Under the pieces are notes generated by a model. The model had not been told where the DNA came from. It searched no databases and was given only the letters and a program-made list of their open reading frames with translations. A program made the position numbers and the translations under genes. This document shows positions 1 to 26,693 of a stretch of 34,605 nt of DNA, piece after piece; position 1 is the stretch's first letter; each line of letters starts with the position of its first letter. Source of the stretch: Caldilinea sp. (GTDB lineage: Bacteria; Chloroflexota; Anaerolineae; Caldilineales; Caldilineaceae); contig JANWYX010000319.1 of the NCBI GenBank assembly GCA_025055055.1, positions 1 through 34,605 of the forward strand. The letters run 5' to 3'.

Positions 1-1230
1 GCGCGAGACACCAAGCGTTTCATAGGAGGCGCGTTGCAAGAGCGGATTGTTCAGATGGGCAACTGCATTCGGTGCCGTCCATTCGAATCGAAAGCTGGCC
101 AGAAGTTTACCGTTGGGGCCGGTTTCATTTTGAAAGAGAAAGACGCCATCGGCGCCGGAAGCCTTGCCGAGATGCTCTAGGATCGCCGGCATCTCGTCTT
201 CCCAGCGCTCGGCCTGCAAGAACCGACCGGCCGCAAACGAAAGCGACTCCAGTAGGGCGTCGCGACGGCGCAACGCGTGCTCGGCCTGCTTGCGGGCCGT
301 GATATCGACGGCGTACACTAAGAAACGTTCACCGGTGAGTCTAACCGCTGCCAACGACCACCAGCCGATCTCCCCGTTCTTGCGTCGATAGGTGAGTTCC
401 CCGTGCGCATATCCTTCGCGACGCACCTGCTCGAAATGCTGACGTGCTTCGTCCAGCGATTGCGGCGCCGACAGATCGCAAAAAGATCGTTGCAGCAGCT
501 CTCCTTTGGTGTATCCTGTGAGACGGCAGGCGGCCGGGTTGACCTCCTGACAGCGCCCTTTCCCATCTAAGACAAAGACGCCATGCGGGGCGTTGTCTAC
601 GTAGCTTCGATAACGGAGCTCACTCTGCTCCAGCGCCTCGACGGCCAGCTCACGGCGTCTGCGCAACCTCAGCAACATCCCCATGAACAATGTCGCAAGT
701 GGATAAACCAACAGCGCGGGAAGAGTGATGGTCTGTAAGACGAAGAGAGAGAGCGACCAGGGCAATGTCAACATCGTCGCCAGCATGGCAAGATGCACGA
801 CAATTCCGAATCCATAAAGTTCGCGCCAGGAGATGGTATGCAGGGCAGGTTTGCGCCTTAAGCGCCAGGCGATGCCGATGACCGTTGTCACGACAATTAC
901 GATGACGCCGGTGAGTGCGCCGGCGCCACCGAGATAAAGACGAAAGGTTGCCGTCATCAAGACGGCAATGGCGCCGGCAAGAGGGCCAAAGAACAGTCCC
1001 GTCAACGAAAGAAGCACCGAACGCGTGTCAAAGATGACGCCGGGGCTCAACTCCCAGGGCGTCAACATCACCAGGATGCCGATCACCCCAATGCTGATCC
1101 CCGACGCTATTTGACGCTGCCAAAGGGCGTTGCTTCGCCCTGAGCCGATGATGACGTCGTAAATAAGCGCCATCGCCAGCAGCAAGGCTCCGTTGTGAAG
1201 CAGCGCCTGCACTCCCGCAAAATCGATCAC
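1..1230 (-). CDS. 5TMR-LYT / PAS / GAF signalling protein, partial (C-terminus outside window)
   Basis: Partial gene running off the left edge; 410 codons are open with no stop. The first ~190 residues are hydrophobic and match the 5TM-LytS/YhcK sensor type, including an arginine-rich segment followed by LTGLFFGPLAG and the FRLYLGGAGA motif. A PAS domain follows (LRYRSYVDNAPHGVFVLD, then NPAACRLTGY), with a PAC segment ending in DITARK, and then the start of a GAF-like domain. The output module (histidine kinase or GGDEF) lies outside, so the class of signalling protein is open. I chose GTG at 1230 because GGGGA sits 7 bases upstream; an in-frame GTG at 1248 is the alternative. The gene starts about 40 bp after the upstream gene's stop on the same strand, so co-transcription is plausible. 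Family assignment comes from motifs recognised by eye. Confidence 0.85.
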   Translation of the reverse strand, partial: MIDFAGVQALLHNGALLLAMALIYDVIIGSGRSNALWQRQIASGISIGVIGILVMLTPWELSPGVIFDTRSVLLSLTGLFFGPLAGAIAVLMTATFRLYLGGAGALTGVIVIVVTTVIGIAWRLRRKPALHTISWRELYGFGIVVHLAMLATMLTLPWSLSLFVLQTITLPALLVYPLATLFMGMLLRLRRRRELAVEALEQSELRYRSYVDNAPHGVFVLDGKGRCQEVNPAACRLTGYTKGELLQRSFCDLSAPQSLDEARQHFEQVRREGYAHGELTYRRKNGEIGWWSLAAVRLTGERFLVYAVDITARKQAEHALRRRDALLESLSFAAGRFLQAERWEDEMPAILEHLGKASGADGVFLFQNETGPNGKLLASFRFEWTAPNAVAHLNNPLLQRASYETLGVSR

Positions 1231-1270
1231 AAGAGTTTCCCCGTGCACTCTCCGTCCCGGAGCTCCGATC

Positions 1271-4303
<3,033 letters not shown>

Positions 4304-4415
4304 CAGGGACAGATCTAATCTTCAATGAGAAGGTGCGAAACGGTATCAGAATGCTTGCAACGCCTTGCGCAAATCGTATTCAACTTGCATCGTGGTAAGC
4401 AGAGTTACCGCTTTT

Positions 4416-4445
4416 ATTATATGCGATCGGCCAAACTGATGGGAA
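4416..4445 (-). promoter_or_regulatory. Candidate sigma-70-type promoter of the GH-like gene
   Basis: On the minus strand a perfect TATAAT (4416-4421) is preceded, 18 bp upstream, by TTCCCA (4440-4445; 4 of 6 to TTGACA). The predicted transcript would start near 4409, giving a ~105-nt leader before the ATG at 4303. A short inverted repeat GGTAA-N6-TTACC (4394-4409) sits at the predicted start and could be an operator. Inferred from sequence only. Confidence 0.5.
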
Positions 4446-4554
4446 ACTTTTTAGAACTTGATCTGTTTGCCTGATAGGGCAAAATGGGGTATCGTAAGGT
4501 GCTGCGCGTTGACAAGGGTCGGCGCGCTTTGGTGTGAGACAGGTGAAAGTGCTT

Positions 4555-5508
<954 letters not shown>

Positions 5509-5559
5509 TGGTGTGAACCGAGCGCCGTTGTTCTTCCCCAGCGAAGAGATCGCCGGCCG

Positions 5560-6834
<1,275 letters not shown>

Positions 6835-6937
6835 TTCCCCGACGAGGCTACGGCTCCCTCTCGGCCTGTAGCCGATTTCTCCACCAACGTTCGCCGCCGT
6901 TGAACCTAAAGGTCGGCAGCGGTGCAAATGCCTGCGT

Positions 6938-8074
6938 CTACAGTCTATCTCCCAGGCAGACGCCAATGTCACGCGCCGTCTTAATCCAGGGATGGTCTAG
7001 CGGCACCAGTTTCACTTTGCCCACCACCTCCTCCAGCGGCACCGGCGCGGTGCATTCTCCGCGCGCTGCCACCATCACGCCGAAGACGCCTTTGTGAATC
7101 AGTTCGGCGCACGTAGTTCCGAGTCGAGTGGCCAGCAGGCGATCTGCAGCGGATGGCGTGCCTCCTCGCTGCAAGTGACCCAGGATGGTGACCCGCGACT
7201 CCAGCCCGGTCAACTCCTCCAATTTGCGGGAGAGGCGAAAGGTCTTATCCTGCATCGTCTGCGTCAGCTGGGCAAGTTTTTCCTTGGCCTGCTTCACTTT
7301 TTTCTTGTCGTTTTCTTCTTTGGCCTCGGCCAATTCGGCGTTCGCCTTTGCAAGGGCCTCTGCATCCTGCCGGGAGTGTGCGCCTTCCGAGACGGCGACG
7401 ATGCTGAAGCCGCTGCCGCGACGCTGACGCTGACGGATGGCCTCCGCCACGATCTCCACATCGTAGGGGATTTCGGGGAGCAGGATCACATCGGCGCCGC
7501 CGGCAATGCCCGCGCCCAATGCCAGCCAGCCTGCATTGTGCCCCATGAGCTCCACCACGATGATGCGATGATGGCTGTGTGCAGTGCTGTGCAGCCGGTC
7601 GATGGCCTCGGTGGCGATGCCCAACGCCGTGTCGAAGCCAAAGGTGACGTCGGTGCCGCTGACGTCGTTGTCAATGGTCTTCGGTAGGGTGATGATGTTC
7701 AAGCCATGTTTAGCAAGATGATAGGCGTTTTTTTGCGTGCCGCCTCCACCAAGACAGACCAACGCATCGAGATGGTGACGGTGATAGGTCTCCAGCATCA
7801 CGTTGGTCATGTCCATGGTCTGGTCGCCCACCGGCATTTTGTGAGGTTTGTCGCGGCTGGTGCCGAGGATCGTGCCGCCCACGGTGAGGATGCCCGACAG
7901 CTCGGCGCCGGTGAGTCGCACGGTGCGATCCTGCATGAGACCGCGAAAACCATCTCGAAATCCGATAATTTGCATGCCGTACGCGCCGATCGCCGCCTTG
8001 CCCACCCCGCGAATGGCAGCGTTCAACCCGGGACTGTCGCCGCCGGCGGTGAGAATTCCAATAGATTTTGGCAT
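6938..8074 (-). CDS. pfkA: 6-phosphofructokinase (PFKA superfamily)
   Basis: Phosphorylates fructose 6-phosphate to fructose 1,6-bisphosphate in glycolysis. The 378-residue protein has the N-terminal ILTAGGDSPGLNA, PKTIDND (131-137; D135 is the catalytic-base position), MGHNAGW (177-183) and LGHLQRGGTPSAADR (299-313). Two features are unusual. The phosphodonor loop reads GGGGT (109-113) where E. coli ATP-PFK has GGDGS. A charged, helix-like insertion rich in K, E and A lies at ~236-290 before the GHLQRGG motif. The K in PKTIDND is shared with PPi-type and group III enzymes, so the phosphoryl donor (ATP or PPi) cannot be assigned safely. The start is ATG 8074, with AAGGAG 7 bases upstream; a reading extended upstream to 8131 lacks such a site. 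Confidence 0.93.
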   Translation of the reverse strand: MPKSIGILTAGGDSPGLNAAIRGVGKAAIGAYGMQIIGFRDGFRGLMQDRTVRLTGAELSGILTVGGTILGTSRDKPHKMPVGDQTMDMTNVMLETYHRHHLDALVCLGGGGTQKNAYHLAKHGLNIITLPKTIDNDVSGTDVTFGFDTALGIATEAIDRLHSTAHSHHRIIVVELMGHNAGWLALGAGIAGGADVILLPEIPYDVEIVAEAIRQRQRRGSGFSIVAVSEGAHSRQDAEALAKANAELAEAKEENDKKKVKQAKEKLAQLTQTMQDKTFRLSRKLEELTGLESRVTILGHLQRGGTPSAADRLLATRLGTTCAELIHKGVFGVMVAARGECTAPVPLEEVVGKVKLVPLDHPWIKTARDIGVCLGDRL

Positions 8075-8151
8075 GGCCTGACTCCTTTTTGGTCCTTTTG
8101 GGTGATGTATCGAGAGCGGGAGCTTTATCAACTGGAAGCCAATCTGAGGCC

Positions 8152-8180
8152 AGTATATCTGCGCTGTGTCCGAAAATCAA
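8152..8180 (-). promoter_or_regulatory. Candidate promoter of pfkA
   Basis: On the minus strand TTGATT (8175-8180) and TATACT (8152-8157) are separated by 17 bp, a good sigma-70-type match. The leader would be about 70 nt. It is divergent from the candidate pantothenate kinase promoter, with 35 bp between the two -35 boxes. Confidence 0.6.
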
Positions 8181-8215
8181 CCACCTCTTTTCTGTATTGC
8201 GGAACGTGGGCTCGG

Positions 8216-8245
8216 TTCACGCTTATTCGACGAGCGTGTTACAAT
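8216..8245 (+). promoter_or_regulatory. Candidate promoter of the pantothenate kinase gene
   Basis: TTCACG (8216-8221; 4 of 6 to TTGACA) and TACAAT (8240-8245; 5 of 6 to TATAAT) are separated by 18 bp on the plus strand. The predicted start near 8252 gives a leader of ~78 nt before ATG 8330. Confidence 0.5.
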
Positions 8246-8329
8246 GGCTCTGGTCTTTTTCAAAGACAAATTGCAAGATTTATTGCCATGTTGGCGTCAA
8301 CCAATGACATGAAAAGGAAGCGAGCTTCG

Positions 8330-9199
<870 letters not shown>

Positions 9200-9324
9200 C
9201 CGCGGGCGAATCCGAATGGACGGTGCAAGTCTATCCGATTGTGAATGCACTCCTTTTCCAAATAAGAGTGCGCCGTATTTGCCCAATCCGCTCTATCGAT
9301 TGCCGGGTTCAACTGCGCAACCTT

Positions 9325-9383
9325 ATATAAAAGCCTCCAGCCTTCTCTACCCGGAGAACAACGTCTCCGCAGGAGAAGGCTGG
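9325..9383 (-). terminator. Hairpin between convergent genes, with T-tract on the minus strand
   Basis: An 11-bp perfect stem (9337-9347 with 9373-9383, CCAGCCTTCTC/GAGAAGGCTGG) encloses a second 6-bp stem (CGGAGA/TCTCCG). Read on the minus strand it is followed by CTTTTATATAAGG, so it can act as an intrinsic terminator for the CBM48 gene. On the plus strand there is no T-run. Confidence 0.7.
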
Positions 9384-9425
9384 ACGGTCAGGAGGTGATG
9401 ACGTTCTCTGCTTTGTCGGCCCCGT

Positions 9426-9890
<465 letters not shown>

Positions 9891-10045
9891 GGTGTTCTCC
9901 TCGCTCTGTGAAATCTGCATAAATCTGCGTTGCGATAAAAGCTGCATCGTCGTCGGCTTGAGAAGCACCTTGTCGATCGAAAGGACGTCCGCAACCGGTG
10001 AAAACCGCTTCACTTTATGAAAACACGTTCACATATTGGAAATTT

Positions 10046-10061
10046 ATGCAATTTGTTGCAT
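10046..10061. promoter_or_regulatory. 16-bp palindrome upstream of the CBM48 gene, operator-like
   Basis: ATGCAA-TTTG-TTGCAT is a perfect 6-bp inverted repeat with a 4-bp spacer, 156 bp upstream of the CBM48 start. About 25-55 bp further upstream on the minus strand a TTGACG/TACTGT pair (18 bp spacing) is a weak promoter candidate. The rest of 9891-10231 is AT-rich and holds no gene. The arrangement suggests a dimeric repressor site, for instance LacI-like, but no regulator is encoded nearby. Confidence 0.4.
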
Positions 10062-10231
10062 GAAGATTATCTATTTCACAGTATGGCAACCCGAAGAAAC
10101 TCGTCAATGTCGGCTTTTGCCGAAAGCAAGAAAAAATATTTTGTATAATATGCACAAGAATTTTTATTTCGATTGAGACTTTCGTTTTTTTTCTATATAA
10201 AAGGATAGAACACCCAGATTAAGCCAAGCTT

Positions 10232-10267
10232 AAAAAAATGGATGCGCTTCGGCAGCCGCCGAAGCGC
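10232..10267 (-). terminator. Intrinsic terminator of leuS
   Basis: A 10-bp perfect stem GCGCTTCGGC/GCCGAAGCGC (10244-10253, 10258-10267) with a 4-nt loop is followed on the minus strand by a run of seven T (10232-10238). It lies 44 bp after the leuS stop codon. Confidence 0.88.
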
Positions 10268-10311
10268 GTAGGTATTTCGTAGGGATTTCGTCAGAAAAGA
10301 ACGGCACCACT

Positions 10312-12792
<2,481 letters not shown>

Positions 12793-13035
12793 ATTGTTCT
12801 CCGATGATACTGGTTTCTGACCTGGTTGTCTAACAATGCATCGTTTGGTGCGCATCCATGATGAGGCGCTCGCTTGAGGCGTGCGCGGTTCTATCTATTG
12901 TAGCGCAATGAATTCATCTAGCAGAGGTGCCCGCATGCACAACGCGCGGGCTAACTAAGCGCGAGGAGGCCGCCGACGTTGCGTCCGACGGTTGCGGCAA
13001 TTCTGATGCATTGAGGATCGTTGCGGCCACTTTGC
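12793..13035 (-). promoter_or_regulatory. Long structured 5' leader of leuS
   Basis: About 240 nt lie between the predicted promoter and the leuS ATG, with no open reading frame that looks real. The leader contains complementary segments (GATGCA/TGCATC and GGCCGC/GCGGCC), a repeated GCCGCAAC, and TAGATAGAACCGCG (minus strand, ending at 12884). The last shares the GAACCGCG core of the T-box consensus. The remaining T-box landmarks were not found, so tRNA-dependent control is only a possibility. Confidence 0.25.
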
Positions 13036-13066
13036 ATCATAGGATAATTTTACCACATGATGTCAA
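13036..13066 (-). promoter_or_regulatory. Candidate promoter of leuS
   Basis: On the minus strand a perfect TTGACA (13061-13066) is followed by TATGAT (13036-13041) after 19 bp, slightly longer than optimal. The surrounding 13041-13140 is AT-rich and holds no gene. Confidence 0.5.
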
Positions 13067-13146
13067 GAAAGAGCCTAAAGAAATAAAAAATGAGATAAAG
13101 AAATAAGGCAAGGAAATGAGATGATGAACGTTTGCCAAAAGCAGTG

Positions 13147-14748
<1,602 letters not shown>

Positions 14749-14770
14749 GACGCAATTGCGTATACCCAGG

Positions 14771-16563
<1,793 letters not shown>

Positions 16564-16599
16564 GTCCTTACGGCTGTATACGATGACGGCGCGTCTGCC

Positions 16600-16971
16600 T
16601 TACGCCGCCAGCGAAAGCTCACCTGGGCGCGCGCCGTGCTGCAGGTGGGTGCTCAATTCCTGCTGCGCTTTCTCGTATAATTTCAGCAAATCCTGATCGG
16701 TGCCTTTGAAGGATTGCACCGTTTGCGTGGCGCAGAGATAACAGCCGCGCAGGAATTTATAGTTATTGCTGTTGCAGCGCAGACAGCCGTCCAATTCGAT
16801 CATCATCAATACGAAGGCTAGGCTGTCGGGGTGCGTCTCCGGCAAGGCGGCGACGCGATCGACTAGCGCCCGCCATTCCTCCCCGCGCAGGTCGCGCAAG
16901 CTGGGGATCAGATGCGCCGGAAAGAGCAGCTCTGCCTTGGTGTGGACGCCAAACTCGCTGATATCTGACAT
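16600..16971 (-). CDS. Small conserved protein with two CxxC pairs
   Basis: 123 residues, mostly helical. Two cysteine pairs 14 residues apart, C63-x2-C66 (CLRC) and C77-x2-C80 (CYLC), could bind Zn or an Fe-S cluster or form redox disulfides. The N-terminal part (HLIPSLRDLRGEEWRALVDRV) and the C-terminal helix (QDLLKLYEKAQQELSTHL) flank this centre. I recall similar proteins only from Chloroflexota and know no function. It follows the DUF1858 protein by 43 bp in the six-gene run, so a partnership in thiol redox or metal handling is a reasonable guess. ATG 16971 is chosen because the longer frame to 17085 overlaps the upstream gene; AAGGAA lies 12 bases before it. Confidence 0.72.
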   Translation of the reverse strand: MSDISEFGVHTKAELLFPAHLIPSLRDLRGEEWRALVDRVAALPETHPDSLAFVLMMIELDGCLRCNSNNYKFLRGCYLCATQTVQSFKGTDQDLLKLYEKAQQELSTHLQHGARPGELSLAA

Positions 16972-17014
16972 AGAGAATTGAAATTCCTTCCCAAAAGAAC
17001 CTTTCGTCGACTCT

Positions 17015-17500
17015 TCACCCGATCTCAAGATGAACATTCGGGACTTTGACCCTCTGAATGGATCCAAGTCCGTTGTGGTCGCCATGTGCGCTGAGTAATT
17101 GATTTAAGTTCGCCAACAGTTCAACTGCATCGACGCCGCGGTCGGCGCACAGCGCGGCGAGCGTCGCGTCCGGCTCAACGGCGCAGCTGCTGCATCCCCC
17201 CAGATGAAAGCCGGCCAGAATCTGCTGGGCCTGGGGATGGAGCAGCAACGCTTCGCGCACCGTCATCTCCGGCGTGAAGCGGGCGTCGCCGGTGCGTTGC
17301 AGTAACTCGACGCGCAGCTGCGCTGTGGCCTCCTCGATCTGTTCGCGCAGCGCTCGCATCGATTCCTCGACTTTGAAGAGCGCACGGTTGTAACGGTCCA
17401 GTCGACCGCGGACGATGTCCAGCTCTCGCTGTAATCTCCAGGCGTATGCAAGTGCAAGAAGCGCAAGTAAAAGCGCCGCAACACTCACGATGGTCGCCAT
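17015..17500 (-). CDS. Membrane-anchored coiled-coil protein with DUF1858 / hybrid-cluster-associated redox disulfide domain
   Basis: 161 residues. An N-terminal membrane anchor (~4-21, LLLALLALAYAW) is followed by a coiled coil (~22-68). The DUF1858 domain (~75-136) follows, with FTPEMTVREALLLHPQAQQIL and the GGCSSC motif (C103, C106, plus C118). That domain is known as the 'hybrid cluster protein-associated redox disulfide' family and as the ScdA N-terminal-like fold. The CxxC suggests a thiol redox or metal-trafficking role at the membrane. The ATG follows AAGGAAGG by 5 bases and lies 13 bp after the MBL gene stop. The tail (SIQRVKVPNVHLEIG) is unlike the domain. No hybrid cluster protein gene is in the window. 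Confidence 0.85.
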   Translation of the reverse strand: MATIVSVAALLLALLALAYAWRLQRELDIVRGRLDRYNRALFKVEESMRALREQIEEATAQLRVELLQRTGDARFTPEMTVREALLLHPQAQQILAGFHLGGCSSCAVEPDATLAALCADRGVDAVELLANLNQLLSAHGDHNGLGSIQRVKVPNVHLEIG

Positions 17501-17513
17501 AGAAGCCTTCCTT

Positions 17514-18206
17514 CTAGAACGAAATCGATTCTCCCACCGCCAGCACGGTGCAATCAATGCCTGCCTCGCGCATCAATTTTTTGGCGAAGGACTGGGCATC
17601 CACCTCAATCACGGGAAAAGTGTTGTAATGGCATGGGATGACGTGCTTCGCTTTGACCCACTGCGCGGCGATCACGGCGTCGTCTGGCCCCATGGTGTAG
17701 TTGTCGCCGATCGGCAAGATCGCCACGTCGACGCCGCCGAAGTCGCCGATCAGCTTCATATCGTAGGTGAGCGCCGTGTCGCCGGCGATATACAGGTCAT
17801 GGCCGTCGTTGAAGTGAATCAAAAAGCCGTAGGGATTGCCTGCATAGGTGCCATCGGGCAGCACGCTGCTGTGGTGGGCGATGGTCAATTTGACGCGACC
17901 GAAGGGAAAGGAGTAACTGCCGCCGGTGTTCATGCCATGCGCTTTGTCGATGCCATGTCGGCCCAACCAGGTGGCGATCTCGAAGTTGCAGATGACCTGC
18001 GCTCCGCTCTGTTTGGCGAGCGCCACAAGATCCGCCACGTGATCGCCGTGGCCATGCGTTACCAGAATGAAATCCGCCGGCAGTTCCTGCGCGGTGACCG
18101 GCGCCACGGGATTGTTGGGTTTCAAGAATGGATCGACGATGAGTTTAGCGCCATCGACATTGATGCCAAACGTGGCGTGTCCATACCAGGTGATCGTGAG
18201 CGACAT
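17514..18206 (-). CDS. UPF0173-type metal-dependent hydrolase (MBL fold)
   Basis: 230 residues, the standard UPF0173 length. Metallo-beta-lactamase metal ligands are visible: HGHGDH (51-56), H111 in IAHHSS, D143 in YIAGDTAL and H193 in PCHYNTFP, consistent with a binuclear metal site. The N-terminus ITWYGHATFGI is typical of the family. The substrate is unknown; family members are generally annotated as putative metal-dependent hydrolases. GGAGG lies 7 bases before ATG 18206. It is the first gene of the six-gene minus-strand run, and its promoter should be in 18207-18283, downstream of the nuo terminator. Confidence 0.93.
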   Translation of the reverse strand: MSLTITWYGHATFGINVDGAKLIVDPFLKPNNPVAPVTAQELPADFILVTHGHGDHVADLVALAKQSGAQVICNFEIATWLGRHGIDKAHGMNTGGSYSFPFGRVKLTIAHHSSVLPDGTYAGNPYGFLIHFNDGHDLYIAGDTALTYDMKLIGDFGGVDVAILPIGDNYTMGPDDAVIAAQWVKAKHVIPCHYNTFPVIEVDAQSFAKKLMREAGIDCTVLAVGESISF

Positions 18207-18283
18207 GGTTCATCCTCCCTGTGGTTTTGACCGGAGTGACTCGATCGCGTCAAGGCCGTCCGCTGAACTGTAACTCTCGAACC

Positions 18284-18322
18284 AAAATAAAAGTCAGATT
18301 TGTCGTTCGACAAATCTGACTT
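18284..18322 (-). terminator. Strong terminator of the nuo operon
   Basis: A perfect 15-bp inverted repeat AAGTCAGATTTGTCG/CGACAAATCTGACTT (18291-18305, 18308-18322) separated by only 2 nt. As RNA it forms a 13-bp stem with a 4-nt loop. Read on the minus strand it runs into TTTTATTTTGG. It lies 68 bp after the nuoI stop and upstream of the MBL gene, so it insulates the two operons. Confidence 0.85.
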
Positions 18323-18390
18323 AGTGTACCACAGGTTGACGTGTAGATAAAGCCGACCGGGAACTTGAAGGAGCGTCTGAAAATAGATTT

Positions 18391-19251
<861 letters not shown>

Positions 19252-19346
19252 GCCAGTGCCTCCAAAGGTTGCTTCGTCCGGCGAGAGCGTCCTAGCGCAT
19301 GTGCGCAATGGTTGACGCTGCGTCGCTCAACGGGGTGAATTGTCCT

Positions 19347-21974
<2,628 letters not shown>

Positions 21975-22262
21975 AAAACTGGATCCCTTGTTTGAGCTTG
22001 CAGCGCACCGTGCAGGTCGCCGCCTTTGTTTGTTCGACAGGATAGCTTACGACAGGATATAGCTGTTGAGTCCTCGTCCAACCTCAAGACGGTCGGTTCC
22101 TTGTGAATTGTGCAAAATTGTACATGATCCGGTTTTGTCTGGCAACTTTCCATGAAATTAACTGATGGTATTGAGTCGTTTAAATTTTTATTACAATCAT
22201 CATAAAAATTATCCGAACTTTTGAAAAGGAAGCTCGCTCTCAATTCGTCTTGGAGACGTCAT
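21975..22262 (-). promoter_or_regulatory. Upstream region of the nuo cluster with a direct-repeat pair
   Basis: 288 bp without a gene. Two identical 10-mers CGACAGGATA (22035-22044 and 22050-22059) are spaced 15 bp apart, 60-85 bp before nuoB, a layout typical of tandem activator or regulator sites. Further upstream the DNA is AT-rich (22130-22220) without a convincing -35/-10 pair. A small CGTCT-TGG-AGACG hairpin (22246-22258) directly follows the response regulator stop but has no T-run. Confidence 0.35.
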
Positions 22263-22895
22263 CTACAGCAAAATCAATCCGGCCCGCATGGCTTTGACGA
22301 CCGCCTCGGTGCGGCTCTGCGCGCCCAGTTTGGCGAGGATGGCGTTGACATGGAATTTGGCGGTGTGATCGCTGACGCCCAACACATGCGCGATCTCTTT
22401 GTTGGAGAGCCCTTCTGCCAGGAGGCGCAACACTTCCAACTCTCGTGCGGTGAGCGGTTCGACCAGCGCGGTTGTTGAAAGGGGTGTTGTCGTCGACAGA
22501 CCGGCCGGCAACGACTCATCAACGACGATCAGCGCATGAATGACCGCCTGCAACGCCGTTGCCAGCTGTTCCGCCGAGGCTGAGCGACGTAGCAACCCAC
22601 GCACACCCGCCGTCCGCACGGCGCCGGCGAGCGCAGGATCGGCCACCAAGGCAACGACCGGCGTTGCGTGCGTCTCGATGAACCGGATGAAGGCCGCAAG
22701 ATGGCTGTCGGGCGTCCAGCCCAGATCCCAGAGCACGGCCTCCACGTGGGCGAGGGTGTGCACAGCGGCTGAGGCGCTCTCTTCGTCGGCCTGTCCTACG
22801 ACGATTGCGCCGGCCGTCTGCGCCAGCATGGCCGCCAGGCCGGCGCGCGCCAGCGGATCTTCGGCCACGATCAGGGTTCGGACGGCTTCACTCAC
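22263..22895 (-). CDS. LuxR-family response regulator with atypical receiver
   Basis: 210 residues from GTG 22895. The receiver domain (~5-125) keeps an acidic D13 and the phosphoacceptor-position D57 (VLWDLGW). It lacks the usual Thr/Ser (VALVAD) and the conserved Lys (GLLRRSA in place of GYLLKxA), so classical phosphoryl signalling may be altered. The NarL/LuxR-type helix-turn-helix is intact: LTARELEVLRLLAEGLSNKEI, written as LTARELEVLRLLAEG and LSNKEIAHVLGVSDHTAKFH (148-182). No histidine kinase is adjacent. It starts 10 bp after the ABC transporter stop, so it is probably in the same operon and could regulate it. A GTG at 22931 would overlap the transporter gene and is less likely. Confidence 0.88.
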   Translation of the reverse strand: MSEAVRTLIVAEDPLARAGLAAMLAQTAGAIVVGQADEESASAAVHTLAHVEAVLWDLGWTPDSHLAAFIRFIETHATPVVALVADPALAGAVRTAGVRGLLRRSASAEQLATALQAVIHALIVVDESLPAGLSTTTPLSTTALVEPLTARELEVLRLLAEGLSNKEIAHVLGVSDHTAKFHVNAILAKLGAQSRTEAVVKAMRAGLILL

Positions 22896-22905
22896 GGCGC
22901 ATTTC

Positions 22906-26528
<3,623 letters not shown>

Positions 26529-26619
26529 AATGAATCTCCTCACCGGTTCGACAGGCGAAGCGTACAGCTTCCACTGCCTCACCCGCTCCCTAAAAGCGAC
26601 AAAAATATCTAAACGCAAC

Positions 26620-26656
26620 GAAAAGAAAAGTCGTGGGCGCCAGCACTTCCCACGAC
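26620..26656 (-). terminator. Terminator-like hairpin in the leader of the ABC operon
   Basis: An 8-bp stem GTCGTGGG/CCCACGAC (26630-26637, 26649-26656) with an 11-nt loop is followed on the minus strand by TTTTCTTTTCG. It lies ~245 bp after the GNAT gene stop and ~92 bp before the ABC operon start, so it may end the GNAT transcript or act as an attenuator for the transporter. Confidence 0.6.
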
Positions 26657-26693
26657 CGCTCCCTTCCCGCCTTCAGTCGGCTCTCATTTCATT

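Noticed and set aside
4534..4554. GTG start for MoxR
   Set aside because: No suitably spaced ribosome binding site; AGGTGA positions better with ATG 4555, though the GTG remains possible.
7706..8329. N-terminal extension of the pantothenate kinase frame
   Set aside because: It overlaps pfkA antisense and its promoter; the family start and a ribosome binding site occur at ATG 8330.
12870..12900. Full T-box riboswitch call upstream of leuS
   Set aside because: Only the GAACCGCG core matches; the GGGTG part, Stem I landmarks and a clear terminator/antiterminator pair were not found, so it is kept only as a low-interest observation.
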